The notes below the pieces were generated by a model. It searched no databases, had not been told where the DNA came from, and worked only from the letters and a program-made list of their open reading frames with translations. A program made the position numbers and the translations under genes. From Clostridia bacterium (lineage in GTDB: Bacteria > Bacillota > Clostridia > Christensenellales > Borkfalkiaceae), in contig JAAUYT010000024.1 of the NCBI GenBank assembly GCA_014804975.1, positions 1-38,135 on the forward strand: a stretch of DNA of 38,135 bases, written 5' to 3'. Numbering within the stretch: the first letter of the stretch is position 1; each line of letters opens with the position of its first letter. Shown piece after piece: positions 8,645 to 17,412 of the stretch.

Positions 8645-11029
8645 ATGATAGCGCCTTTAAGCTGGTTAAAAGAATACGTAGATATAAAGGTCACTGCGGA
8701 AGAGCTGCAAGAAAAACTCTTCTCCTGCGGGTTTGAGGTGGAAGAGCTCACCTATCTCGGGAAGGACGTGGAGAACGTCGTCACGGGAAAAATTCTCTCG
8801 ACCGAAAAGCACCCCGACGCAGACCGTCTGACGGTGTGCAAGGTGGACTGCGGCGCGCACGGAGAAAAGCAGATCGTGACCGCGGCAACGAATATTTTCG
8901 CGGGTGCGATCGTTCCCATTGCGCTCGATAACTCCACCGTCAAGCACGAAGGAGGGGTTCAGAAAATCAAGACGGGCAAGCTCCGCGGGGTCACTTCCGA
9001 GGGTATGTTCTGTTCGGGCGAGGAGCTCGGAATCAACAACGATTTCTACGAGGGTGCGGAAGTCAACGGCATTCTCATACTCGATAACGATACGCCCCTC
9101 GGCGTGGATATCCGCCCCGTAGTCGGGATCGACGATTACCTCTTCGATATCGCGATCACCGCGAACCGTCCCGACTGTCAGTGCATTTTCGGGATCGCGC
9201 GCGAAGTGGCGGCGGTACTCAACACGCCGATCAAAGCACCCGACTGCACCTATAAGACCGTGCCCACGGATAAGAAAATCACGGTTGAAGTCAAAGAACC
9301 CGCACTCTGCCCGCGCTATATCGGGCACTGCGTTGACGAAGTGAAGATCGACACCTCTCCGCGCACGATGCGCCGCCGTTTGGCGCTGTGCGGTCTGCGC
9401 TCCGTTTCGAATATCGTCGATATCACGAACTACGTGCTTCTCGAAATGGGACAGCCCATGCACGCGTTCGACTATAACTTCTTAAAGGGCGGCAAGATCG
9501 TCGTGCGCCGCGCGAAGAAGGGCGAAAAAATCACCACGCTCGACGAAAAGGAATTTACCCTGAACGAATCAAACCTTCTCATTGCCGACGGCGAAAGGGG
9601 GGTCGCGCTTGCGGGCGTCATGGGCGGCTTGAACAGCGAAATCAAGGAGGACACCAAGGCGGTGTTCTTCGAGGCGGCGAAGTTCGCGCGCGACAGCGTA
9701 AGAAAGACTTCGCGTTCATTAGGCATTCGCAGCGATTCCTCGGCACGGTTTGAAAAGGGCGTGGACGCATATACGACTGCGGTTGCGCTCGACAGAGCGC
9801 TGCACCTTGTTCAGGAGCTCGGCGCGGGTAAGGTCACTTCGTACCGCACGGACTCGTTAAAAACGCCGCTTGCGCCCAAGACCGTGCAAACGGAGTACGA
9901 AAAAATCAACGCGCTCTTGGGCATCAAAGTTCCCGAAAAGGAAGTGAATGAAATTCTCACCCGCCTCGGCTTCACGGTCAAGCAAGCGGGAGGAACGCTC
10001 ACGGCGGAAGTTCCGCTCTGGCGCGAGGACGTGGACGGCTATCCCGACCTTGCCGAAGAGGTCATCAGAATGTACGGCTACGAGCACATCGAGTCCACCT
10101 TCTTAAACAAAGCGCGGGTGACGCGCGGGGGTTATACTGCGGAGCAAAAGCAGGAGCTTGCGCTTAAAAACGCGCTTAAAGAAGAGGGCTTCTATGAGGC
10201 GTGCAACTACTCCTTCTATTCCCCCAAATCGTTCAACCTCTTCCGTCTTGAAGAGGACGCGCCCGAACGCAGGGCGGTTAAAATCCTCAACCCGATCGGC
10301 GAAGACTTGTCGGTCATGCGCACCTTCCTTGCGCCGTCCATGCTCGATAACGTCGTAAGAAACGTTAGACGCGGCAACACGGAGGGACGGCTCTTCGAGC
10401 TTGCAAAAGTGTACGTTGCAAAAGAGCTCCCGCTCAAAGAACTTCCCGAAGAAAAGACCCGCCTTGTGATGGCGGAATGGGGCGGCGGCTTCTTCGATTT
10501 GAAGGGCGCACTCGAAGGGGTAGCCGAAGCAATGGGCTTCACTCTCAAATTCGAGAAGGAAGCAAAGCCCTTCCTGCACCCCGGAATCTCTGCGGCGATT
10601 CTTTTGGGCGATAAAAAGATCGGCTGGATCGGTGAACTGCACCCCTCGATTTGCGAAGAGCTTGCACTCGAAAAGGCGCCCTGCCTTCTCGAACTCGACT
10701 ATGAAGCGCTTCCTGCAAAAAAGCCGCTCCGCGTGCAGCCCCTGCCCGCCTTCCCCGATACGACGCGCGACATCGCGTTCACGGTAGAGGAGAGCGTGAC
10801 CTGTGCTGAGGCGGAGGAGTGCATTTTGCACGCCGTCAAGGCAGTCAAAAAAGCGGAGCTCTTCGACGTGTACCGCGGACTGCAAGTGGGCAAGAACAAA
10901 AAGAGTATGGCGTTCCGCCTGACCTTTGCGGCGGAAGCTGATAAGGCGCTTGCGCCCGAAACGGTGGACGGCTACTTTAAAAAGATTCTCGGCGCGCTCA
11001 AAGCCAAGCTTGGCGCGGAGCTCAGGTAA
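8645..11029 (+). CDS. pheT: Phenylalanyl-tRNA synthetase beta subunit
   Basis: MIAPLSWLKEYVDI...; tRNA-binding, B5 and ferredoxin-like anticodon-binding domains; ATG at 8645 rather than ORF-track start 8528. Confidence 0.97.
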   Translation: MIAPLSWLKEYVDIKVTAEELQEKLFSCGFEVEELTYLGKDVENVVTGKILSTEKHPDADRLTVCKVDCGAHGEKQIVTAATNIFAGAIVPIALDNSTVKHEGGVQKIKTGKLRGVTSEGMFCSGEELGINNDFYEGAEVNGILILDNDTPLGVDIRPVVGIDDYLFDIAITANRPDCQCIFGIAREVAAVLNTPIKAPDCTYKTVPTDKKITVEVKEPALCPRYIGHCVDEVKIDTSPRTMRRRLALCGLRSVSNIVDITNYVLLEMGQPMHAFDYNFLKGGKIVVRRAKKGEKITTLDEKEFTLNESNLLIADGERGVALAGVMGGLNSEIKEDTKAVFFEAAKFARDSVRKTSRSLGIRSDSSARFEKGVDAYTTAVALDRALHLVQELGAGKVTSYRTDSLKTPLAPKTVQTEYEKINALLGIKVPEKEVNEILTRLGFTVKQAGGTLTAEVPLWREDVDGYPDLAEEVIRMYGYEHIESTFLNKARVTRGGYTAEQKQELALKNALKEEGFYEACNYSFYSPKSFNLFRLEEDAPERRAVKILNPIGEDLSVMRTFLAPSMLDNVVRNVRRGNTEGRLFELAKVYVAKELPLKELPEEKTRLVMAEWGGGFFDLKGALEGVAEAMGFTLKFEKEAKPFLHPGISAAILLGDKKIGWIGELHPSICEELALEKAPCLLELDYEALPAKKPLRVQPLPAFPDTTRDIAFTVEESVTCAEAEECILHAVKAVKKAELFDVYRGLQVGKNKKSMAFRLTFAAEADKALAPETVDGYFKKILGALKAKLGAELR

Positions 11030-12115
11030 ATGATTTATCTCGATTATGCGGCGACCACTCCCGTAGACGGGGACGTGCTCGAAGCGATGCTGCCTTACCT
11101 TAAAAGCAATTTCGGAAACCCCGATTCCACGCACGCCGCGGGACGGGCGGCGGCGCACGCCGTCGCTAAGGCGCGGGCGAAGGTGGCGGAAGTGCTCGAC
11201 GTGAACCCTCTCGAAGTGTACTTCACCTCGGGCGGGACGGAAGCGGATAATTGGGCGGTACGCTGTCTTGCAAAGGGAAGAGCCGCCGTTTCCTCGGTGG
11301 AGCACGCGGCGGTGTTGGAGGGCGCGAAGCTCCGCGAAGGCGGCTTTGATTTGATTCCCGCAACTGCGGGCGGCACGGTTACGCCCGAAGCGGTGCGCAC
11401 TGCGCTCACGCCCGATACGGGGCTCGTGTGCGTTATGGCGGCGAACAACGAAACGGGAACGATTCAGCCGTTGAAAGAAATTTCCGAAATCTGTAAGGAA
11501 AAAGGAATCGTATTATTTTCCGACTGCGTGCAGGCGGCGCTTCTCGATTTGAAAGAGATCACAAAATTGTGCGGCGCGGTCGCTCTTTCGGGGCATAAAA
11601 TCAACGCGCCCAAGGGCACGGGCGCGCTCGTCGTAAAGAAGGGTGTAAAGATCAGTCCCATGATCGCAGGCGGCGAACAGGAGCGCGCTTTAAGGGGCGG
11701 CACCCTGAACGTTGCGGGAATCGTCGGCTTTGCGGTCGCGCTTGAAAAGGCGCAGAGGGAACGACAAAGATACGCGGCGCATATCACGGCACTGCGCGAT
11801 TTGTTCGAGGAAAAGGTCAAAGCGGCGTTCGGGAAAGGCGTGAGTGTGGACGGCGAAAACAGAATACCGAGTATTTCACACTTGACCTTTCAGAACGCGC
11901 CCGATTCTCTGCTTGCAAAATTAGATTTGGCAGGGCTGTGCGTTTCGGGCGGGGCGGCTTGTTCGAGCCACTCGGCGCTTCCCTCGCACGTCATGCTTGC
12001 AATGGGAAAGAGCGAACGGGAAGCCAAGCACGGCGTTCGGTTTTCCTTCGGAAAGGAGACGACGGAAGAGGAAGTATTAAAAGCGGTTGATATATTGATT
12101 GAATGTATTAAATAA
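11030..12115 (+). CDS. Cysteine desulfurase (NifS/IscS family)
   Basis: MIYLDYAATTPVD, FTSGGTEADNWAV, ALSGHKINAPKGTGALVV, CVSGGAACSS catalytic Cys region. Confidence 0.93.
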   Translation: MIYLDYAATTPVDGDVLEAMLPYLKSNFGNPDSTHAAGRAAAHAVAKARAKVAEVLDVNPLEVYFTSGGTEADNWAVRCLAKGRAAVSSVEHAAVLEGAKLREGGFDLIPATAGGTVTPEAVRTALTPDTGLVCVMAANNETGTIQPLKEISEICKEKGIVLFSDCVQAALLDLKEITKLCGAVALSGHKINAPKGTGALVVKKGVKISPMIAGGEQERALRGGTLNVAGIVGFAVALEKAQRERQRYAAHITALRDLFEEKVKAAFGKGVSVDGENRIPSISHLTFQNAPDSLLAKLDLAGLCVSGGAACSSHSALPSHVMLAMGKSEREAKHGVRFSFGKETTEEEVLKAVDILIECIK

Positions 12116-12120
12116 AAAGG

Positions 12121-12150
12121 GCCCCGCGCATTGCGCGGGGCTTTTATTTT
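12121..12150 (+). terminator. Rho-independent terminator
   Basis: GCCCCGCGC-ATT-GCGCGGGGC + TTTTATTTTA. Confidence 0.9.
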
Positions 12151-12352
12151 AGTCTATGACGCCGAGTAAGTAATCTGTCGATACGTTAAAGTATTTTGCA
12201 AGAGTAATTATAACCGATGCGAGAGGAATTCGTTCGCCGTTTTCCCAAAAACCGATAGCACTTCGGCTTAATCCCGTTTCTTCTGCAAGTTGTGCTTGCG
12301 TAAGACCCTTTTCTATTCTTAATTCCTTCAAACGTTCGTAAAATTTTTCCAT
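12149..12352 (-). CDS. XRE/Cro-CI family HTH regulator
   Basis: RLKELRIEKGLTQAQLAEETGLSRSAIGFWENGERIPLASVIITLAKYFNVSTDYLLG. Confidence 0.9.
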   Translation of the reverse strand: MEKFYERLKELRIEKGLTQAQLAEETGLSRSAIGFWENGERIPLASVIITLAKYFNVSTDYLLGVID

Positions 12353-12364
12353 AACAGTATTTTA

Positions 12365-12429
12365 CCACAATTGTGGCAAAATACTTGACACGCCACAAAA
12401 CGAGAGTTATAATAATACCACAACTGTGG
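12365..12429. promoter_or_regulatory. Divergent promoter/operator region of the XRE pair
   Basis: CCACAATTGTGG (12365-12376) and CCACAACTGTGG (12418-12429) flank TTGACA (12385-12390), 17 bp, TATAAT (12408-12413); half-site CCACAA at 12393-12398 in the spacer. Confidence 0.85.
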
Positions 12430-12436
12430 CAAGAAA

Positions 12437-12667
12437 ATGAACTATAAAATTGTAGCACAACGAATGTGTAAAATCAAAAAAGAAAAGGGAATATATTATT
12501 CTCATATTCAAAACGCGGTGGGAATCAGTAATTGCAGGCTTTTAAATCTGCTAAAAGGGAAGAGCGCGCCGCGGCTTTCGGAGTTTGCGCTTCTGTGTAT
12601 CGCGCTCGGAGTGAGCGCGGACGAATTGCTCAAAACGGACGAGAAGTGGGAAATTATAGAACGGTAA
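12437..12667 (+). CDS. Small XRE-like HTH protein
   Basis: MNYKIVAQRMCKIKKEKGIYYSHIQNAVGISNCRLLNLLKGKSAPRLSEFALLCIALGVSADELLK. Confidence 0.8.
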   Translation: MNYKIVAQRMCKIKKEKGIYYSHIQNAVGISNCRLLNLLKGKSAPRLSEFALLCIALGVSADELLKTDEKWEIIER

Positions 12668-12707
12668 ACGACCTCACGAAAAACTTTTATAAATTCGACA
12701 AAATATA

Positions 12708-12742
12708 TTTGTCGTCGAGTTCGTTCGACGGCAAATTTTTCT
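12708..12742 (+). terminator. Rho-independent terminator after the small XRE gene
   Basis: TTTGTCGTCGA-GTTCGT-TCGACGGCAAA (one G-U) followed by TTTTTCTT. Confidence 0.75.
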
Positions 12743-12762
12743 TCTAAAAGGGACTTTGTCCG

Positions 12763-12770
12763 CATACAGT
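12763..12770 (+). promoter_or_regulatory. Candidate sigma-E -10 element upstream of spoIVFA-like gene
   Basis: CATACAGT matches the sigma-E -10 consensus CATACANT; -35 region is weak. Confidence 0.45.
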
Positions 12771-12822
12771 AAAGTGCAGATGGGGACGACCTGTCAAAAA
12801 CGATTATTTAAGAGGTGTGAAT

Positions 12823-13599
12823 ATGGATGACGAAATCGATTACGCCGAAATGCTTGAAATTCCGGTGGAAACGGTGACGGTGCGCAAGAGGGAAAGCAGA
12901 AAGCCCCGTCAGCAAACAGAGAACGGTGATTTGAGCGAACAGCTCGTTGCCGAAGTGAACGAGCGCATGGAGGGCGCGCCCGAAGAAGAACCCGCGACCG
13001 AGGCGGAAGCAATCGATCCGAACTTTGCCGAAAGCAAACAGATCGCGCGCAGTGAAAAGCCCAAAAAGGCAAAAAAGCCGTGGGCAAAGAAGCTTCTAAT
13101 CGGAGAGCTTGCGGCGGTAGTGGGACTGTGCGCCGTGATATTCTTCACGAATATCTTTATGACGAACAGCGCAATCAATACCTTCGTGCGCGGGCTTTTC
13201 CAAGGCAATAATGCGTCGGCGGCGGACACGCGCGAGTATTCCGACTTTAAATTGACCCCCGTTGTGAACGACACCGTGGACACGGCGCTCACCGTTTCGG
13301 AAACGGGCGTGCTCTCCTTCACGGCAAATTGCAGCGTGTATTCCCCTGCAAGCGGCACGGTCAAAAAAGTGAACGGCGCCAAGGATACGGGTTACACCGT
13401 AGAAATCAAGCATTCCGAAAAGTTCTCCACGATCATCAGCGGTCTCGACACCGTATATCTTGCGGAAGGGGACAAAGTTATGAATACGCTTCCCATCGGC
13501 TATACGGACGGCGACGGTGCGGTGAACGTGATGATGTATTCGGGCGACAAACTTCTTTCCTGTTACAGCGCAGAAAACAACAAGCTCGCTTGGATCTGA
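12823..13599 (+). CDS. Membrane-anchored degenerate M23/LytM-domain protein, SpoIVFA-like
   Basis: Single TM (LLIGELAAVVGLCAVIFFTNIF) then YSPASGTVKKV...GYTVEIKHSEKFSTIISGLDTVYLAEGDKV; immediately upstream of an M50 SpoIVFB-like gene. Confidence 0.75.
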   Translation: MDDEIDYAEMLEIPVETVTVRKRESRKPRQQTENGDLSEQLVAEVNERMEGAPEEEPATEAEAIDPNFAESKQIARSEKPKKAKKPWAKKLLIGELAAVVGLCAVIFFTNIFMTNSAINTFVRGLFQGNNASAADTREYSDFKLTPVVNDTVDTALTVSETGVLSFTANCSVYSPASGTVKKVNGAKDTGYTVEIKHSEKFSTIISGLDTVYLAEGDKVMNTLPIGYTDGDGAVNVMMYSGDKLLSCYSAENNKLAWI

Positions 13600-13600
13600 A

Positions 13601-14503
13601 ATGCGCTTTTTGAAAAGCAATCGGACGAAAAAAGGAAACGCGCCTAAAAAAAGGGGCGTTTCTTTTGCGGGAAGGCTATCCGTTCACCCTCTGTTTTTCC
13701 TCGTGGGAATTCTGTCGGCGTTCACGGGCGGCCTTCTTGCTTTTTTAAGCGCCTGCCTTGCGGCGATCGAGCACGAATGCGCGCACGCGTTCGCGGCACG
13801 GCGGTACGGCTTCCGCCTCGATAAGATCGTGCTCATGCCCTACGGCGCGGTCATATCGGGAGATATTACGGGGCTCACGCCCAAGGAAGAATTTTTCGTG
13901 GCGCTTGCGGGACCGCTCGTAAACCTTTTGACGGCGGTCGGCTTTGCCGCGCTTTGGTGGTTCTTTCCCGATACGTACCCCTTCACCGAGTCGGCGGCAA
14001 CCGTTTCCTTTTCGCTTTTCTTCGTAAACCTTTTGCCTGCCTATCCCCTCGACGGAGGCAGAATTCTGGGAATCGCGCTTCGACCGCTCTTCAAAAACCG
14101 CACCCCGACCGTTTTGAAATGCCTGACCTTCTTGATCTCCGCGGGAATCTTGGGCTACTTTATTTATTCCTGTTTCGGGATTCCCAACTTCTCCGCGCTC
14201 GTCTTTGCCTTTCTTCTTGCGGCGGGCGTGTTCGGCGGGGGAAGGTACGCGCGGCTTAAATTTTCGCACAAGAAGAGCTTCGCGCGCGGCATAGAGGAAA
14301 AGCGCGTTGCGATCTCCGCTTCCTGCGCTTTGAAAGAGGGCTTGCGCTTCTTGCGCGAGGACAGGTTCGTGGTGTTCGTCCTGTACGACGGGGAAGAGTT
14401 TTTGGGAGAGCTCTCCGAAACGGAATATATCGACGCACTCGAAAAATTCGACTACCAAACGCCGCTTCGAAATTGTTTAACGGAATTTATAAAAGGGGCT
14501 TGA
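13601..14503 (+). CDS. spoIVFB: M50 intramembrane metalloprotease, SpoIVFB-like
   Basis: IEHECAHAFAARRYG (HExxH) and NLLPAYPLDGGRIL; multiple TM segments. Confidence 0.85.
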   Translation: MRFLKSNRTKKGNAPKKRGVSFAGRLSVHPLFFLVGILSAFTGGLLAFLSACLAAIEHECAHAFAARRYGFRLDKIVLMPYGAVISGDITGLTPKEEFFVALAGPLVNLLTAVGFAALWWFFPDTYPFTESAATVSFSLFFVNLLPAYPLDGGRILGIALRPLFKNRTPTVLKCLTFLISAGILGYFIYSCFGIPNFSALVFAFLLAAGVFGGGRYARLKFSHKKSFARGIEEKRVAISASCALKEGLRFLREDRFVVFVLYDGEEFLGELSETEYIDALEKFDYQTPLRNCLTEFIKGA

Positions 14504-14560
14504 AAAATGTTTTCGGTTATGTTAAAATAATCAACGAGATTTTTGCGGAGACCCTAACGC

Positions 14561-16057
14561 ATGAAGAAGGAATGGTTTTTCGACCGCTTCTGCGGCGAGC
14601 AAATCGTGGCGTACGCCGAGGACGGAATCTTAAAAGACGCCGCCGTCGAAAACGAAGCGGCGGGCGACGATCTCGGGAATATTTATAAAGGCAAGGTCAA
14701 AAACGTCGTCGACGGAATGCAGGCGGCGTTCGTCGACTGCGGCATGGAGCGCAATTGCTATCTGCCTCTCTATGAACGCGCGGCGATCATTTCAAGCTAC
14801 GACGGCGGCGGGGAAGCCGTTTCCCCGACGACCCCCTTAAAGGAAGGGGACGAAATTTTAGTGCAGGTCGTAAAGCCCGCCCGCGGCAGTAAGGGGGCGA
14901 AGGTCACGCGCGATCTTTCCTTTGTGGGAAAGTCGCTCATCTATCTTCCGAACAGCCGTTTTCTGGGAATTTCGAGAAAGCTGCTTGACGAGGAGCTTCG
15001 CGCCACCCTTTTAAAGGAAGTCGGAAAATTGATCGACGGTGACGAGGGCTACATCGTAAGAACGGCGGCACAGGACGCCACGCGCCGCCGCTTAAAGACG
15101 GAAGCGGAATACCTTAAACGCATTTACCGCATGACCTTGGAAACAGCCGCCTCGTCGCCCGTCGGCGCGTGCGTGTATCGGGAATTCGACCTACCCTTGA
15201 AAATTATGCGCGACTCCCTCGGCGGGGAGGTCAACCGCATTTACGTGGGGGACAGAGAGCTATACGAGCGCGTTTTGCGCCTTGCAAAGATTCGTCCCGA
15301 CCTCGACGAAAAAAAGGTCGAGCTGTACACGGGCGAGCGGCAGCTTTTCAGAAAGTTCGGACTTTCGGAACAGATTTATAATCTGACCGTTCCGCGCGCC
15401 GACCTCGAAAATGGGGGGTATCTTGTCATCGAGCGCACGGAGGCGATGACGGTTATCGACGTGAATACGGGAAGCTTCACGGGCAAAGACGATTTAGAAA
15501 CGACCGTATTCGAAACCAATCTCTTAGCCGCGCGGGAGATCGCCCGTCTCGTGCGCCTTCGCAACATCGGCGGGATCGTTGCGGTAGACTTCATCGATAT
15601 GCAGGACGAGAAGCACCGCACGGCTGTCGAGGAGGAGCTGCAAAAAGCACTCAGCGAAGACAAGACCAAGACCCGCGTCTATCCCATGGACGACGTATGC
15701 GTGACTCTGTTTACGCGCAAGCGCACGCATAATGATTTGCTTGCTTTCCTTTTAAAGTCCTGCCCGCATTGCAGGGGCGGCTACGTTCTCTCGGATACCT
15801 TTATGGAAATGCGTATCAGAAGCGGCATTATGGACTGCTTTGCCGAAGGCTTCGGGGCGGCGATCGTGGAGCTCAACCGCGGCCTACTGCAAAAGATTTT
15901 GCACGACAGAGTGTTCACGCAGGAAATCAAAGGCAGGTGGAAGGACAAGCGTATCTACTGCGTTCCGCATTCCACTTGGGACGAGGAGAAGTTCACCGTC
16001 CGCGGCGACAATTCCACGATACTCACCCTTCCCGACGATGCGCAGATACTCTATTAA
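14561..16057 (+). CDS. rng: Ribonuclease E/G family
   Basis: NIYKGKVKNVVDGMQAAFVDCGMERNCYLPL, VIDVNTGSFTGKDDLETTVFETNLLAAREIARLVRLRNIGGIVAVDFIDM, SCPHCRGGYVLSD. Confidence 0.95.
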   Translation: MKKEWFFDRFCGEQIVAYAEDGILKDAAVENEAAGDDLGNIYKGKVKNVVDGMQAAFVDCGMERNCYLPLYERAAIISSYDGGGEAVSPTTPLKEGDEILVQVVKPARGSKGAKVTRDLSFVGKSLIYLPNSRFLGISRKLLDEELRATLLKEVGKLIDGDEGYIVRTAAQDATRRRLKTEAEYLKRIYRMTLETAASSPVGACVYREFDLPLKIMRDSLGGEVNRIYVGDRELYERVLRLAKIRPDLDEKKVELYTGERQLFRKFGLSEQIYNLTVPRADLENGGYLVIERTEAMTVIDVNTGSFTGKDDLETTVFETNLLAAREIARLVRLRNIGGIVAVDFIDMQDEKHRTAVEEELQKALSEDKTKTRVYPMDDVCVTLFTRKRTHNDLLAFLLKSCPHCRGGYVLSDTFMEMRIRSGIMDCFAEGFGAAIVELNRGLLQKILHDRVFTQEIKGRWKDKRIYCVPHSTWDEEKFTVRGDNSTILTLPDDAQILY

Positions 16058-16062
16058 AAATA

Positions 16063-16098
16063 ACCGCTCTGAATACTTGACAGAGCGGTATTCTTTTG
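16063..16098 (+). terminator. Terminator after rng, overlapping the next promoter
   Basis: ACCGCTCTG-AATACTTGA-CAGAGCGGT followed by ATTCTTTT. Confidence 0.7.
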
Positions 16099-16123
16099 CT
16101 ATAATCTAAAACAAGTGTTTTAG
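16077..16123 (+). promoter_or_regulatory. Promoter plus operator of the TetR/ABC operon
   Basis: TTGACA (16077-16082), 17 bp, TATAAT (16100-16105), immediately followed by palindrome CTAAAAC-AAGT-GTTTTAG (16106-16123). Confidence 0.85.
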
Positions 16124-16146
16124 AACGAATTGAAAGGAGAACGAAA

Positions 16147-16725
16147 ATGCCGCCGAAAGCAAAATTTACGAGAGAGGAAATTATCGATGCCGCGTTTGAA
16201 ATGGTGCGGCGCGACGGGTTCGAAATACTTACCGCAAGGTCGTTGGGAGCAAAACTGAAAAGCTCCGCGCGCCCCATCTTTACCGTGTTCAAAAGCATGG
16301 AGGAGGTGCAGGCGGAGGTCATGAAAAGGGCGAAGCGGCTGTATGAAAAATACGAGGACGAGGGCATGAGCGGAGCGAACGCATTCAAGGGTTCGGGTAC
16401 GGGGTATATCCGCTTTGCCTCGGACGAGCCAAAGCTCTTTCAGCTTCTCTTTATGAAGGAGAAGAGCGACGTGCCCAGCCCCGAAAAGGTTTTGGAACAG
16501 ATCGACGATTATAACGAAAAAATATTAGAAACCGTTGAAAAGCAGTACGGGCTTAACCGCGAGGCGGCGGCGCGGGTGTATCTGCATTTATGGTTGTATT
16601 CGCACGGCATTGCCGTTGCGATCGCAACTAAAATCTGCACCTTTACGCAGGAGCAGATTGATAGAATGCTTGCGGAGGTCGGCGCGGGAATCATCGGAAA
16701 AATCAAACGGGAGGAGAGCAAATGA
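16147..16725 (+). CDS. TetR family transcriptional regulator
   Basis: FTREEIIDAAFEMVRRDGFEILTARSLGAKLKSSARPIFTVFKSMEEV, typical TetR HTH. Confidence 0.9.
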   Translation: MPPKAKFTREEIIDAAFEMVRRDGFEILTARSLGAKLKSSARPIFTVFKSMEEVQAEVMKRAKRLYEKYEDEGMSGANAFKGSGTGYIRFASDEPKLFQLLFMKEKSDVPSPEKVLEQIDDYNEKILETVEKQYGLNREAAARVYLHLWLYSHGIAVAIATKICTFTQEQIDRMLAEVGAGIIGKIKREESK

Positions 16726-17411
16726 TCAAGGCGGAAAATATCGTAAAATCGTATACGAACGGAAAGACGGTGACGGAGGTTCTCAAAGATATTTCCCTCG
16801 AAATCAAAGGGGGACTGTGCGTCATATTGGGCGCGAGCGGTTCGGGAAAATCGACGCTTCTTTCGGTACTCTCCGGCTTGGAATCGCCCGATAGCGGAAA
16901 AGTGTTCTGCGCGGGCGAGGAGCTGACCTCTATGACGGATAAACAGCGCACCGACTTTCGAAGAAGAAAAGTAGCTTTCGTCTTTCAGCAGTATTTTCTT
17001 CTGCCGCACCTTACGGTGGAAAAGAACGTAAAACTCGGCGCAGACCTTGCGAAGAATAAAGAGTTTTCTCAGTTTATCGACGCGGTAGAGCTCGGGGACA
17101 AGAAGCGGAAATTTCCCGCCGAGCTCTCGGGCGGGGAGCAGCAGCGCGTATCCATTGCGCGTGCGCTTGCAAAGAATCCCGAAGTGCTCTTCTTGGACGA
17201 GCCGACGGGCGCGCTCGACGAAAAGACGGGGCGCGCGGTCGTCGACTATATCTGCCGCCTGCAAAAAGAAAGGGGCTTTACGGCGGTCATGGTCACGCAT
17301 AACACGAACCTTGCGGAAGTAGCCGATACCGTCATCAAAATGAACAGCGGGGAGATTGCCGAAATCTATAAAAACGACGCGCCCAAGAGCGCGTACGAGA
17401 TAGGGTGGTAA
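16722..17411 (+). CDS. ABC transporter ATP-binding protein (MacB/LolD type)
   Basis: Walker [10 protein letters not shown], signature LSGGEQQRV, Walker [13 protein letters not shown]. Confidence 0.95.
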   Translation: MIKAENIVKSYTNGKTVTEVLKDISLEIKGGLCVILGASGSGKSTLLSVLSGLESPDSGKVFCAGEELTSMTDKQRTDFRRRKVAFVFQQYFLLPHLTVEKNVKLGADLAKNKEFSQFIDAVELGDKKRKFPAELSGGEQQRVSIARALAKNPEVLFLDEPTGALDEKTGRAVVDYICRLQKERGFTAVMVTHNTNLAEVADTVIKMNSGEIAEIYKNDAPKSAYEIGW

Positions 17412-17412
17412 T

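Noticed and set aside
10103-11305. 400-aa minus-strand ORF antisense to pheT
   Set aside because: Shadow ORF: the opposite strand encodes an unambiguous PheT; the antisense product is Arg/His/Phe-rich without a recognisable family
12149-12667. XRE pair considered as a toxin-antitoxin or prophage immunity module
   Set aside because: No toxin, integrase or phage genes nearby; both proteins look like DNA-binding regulators only
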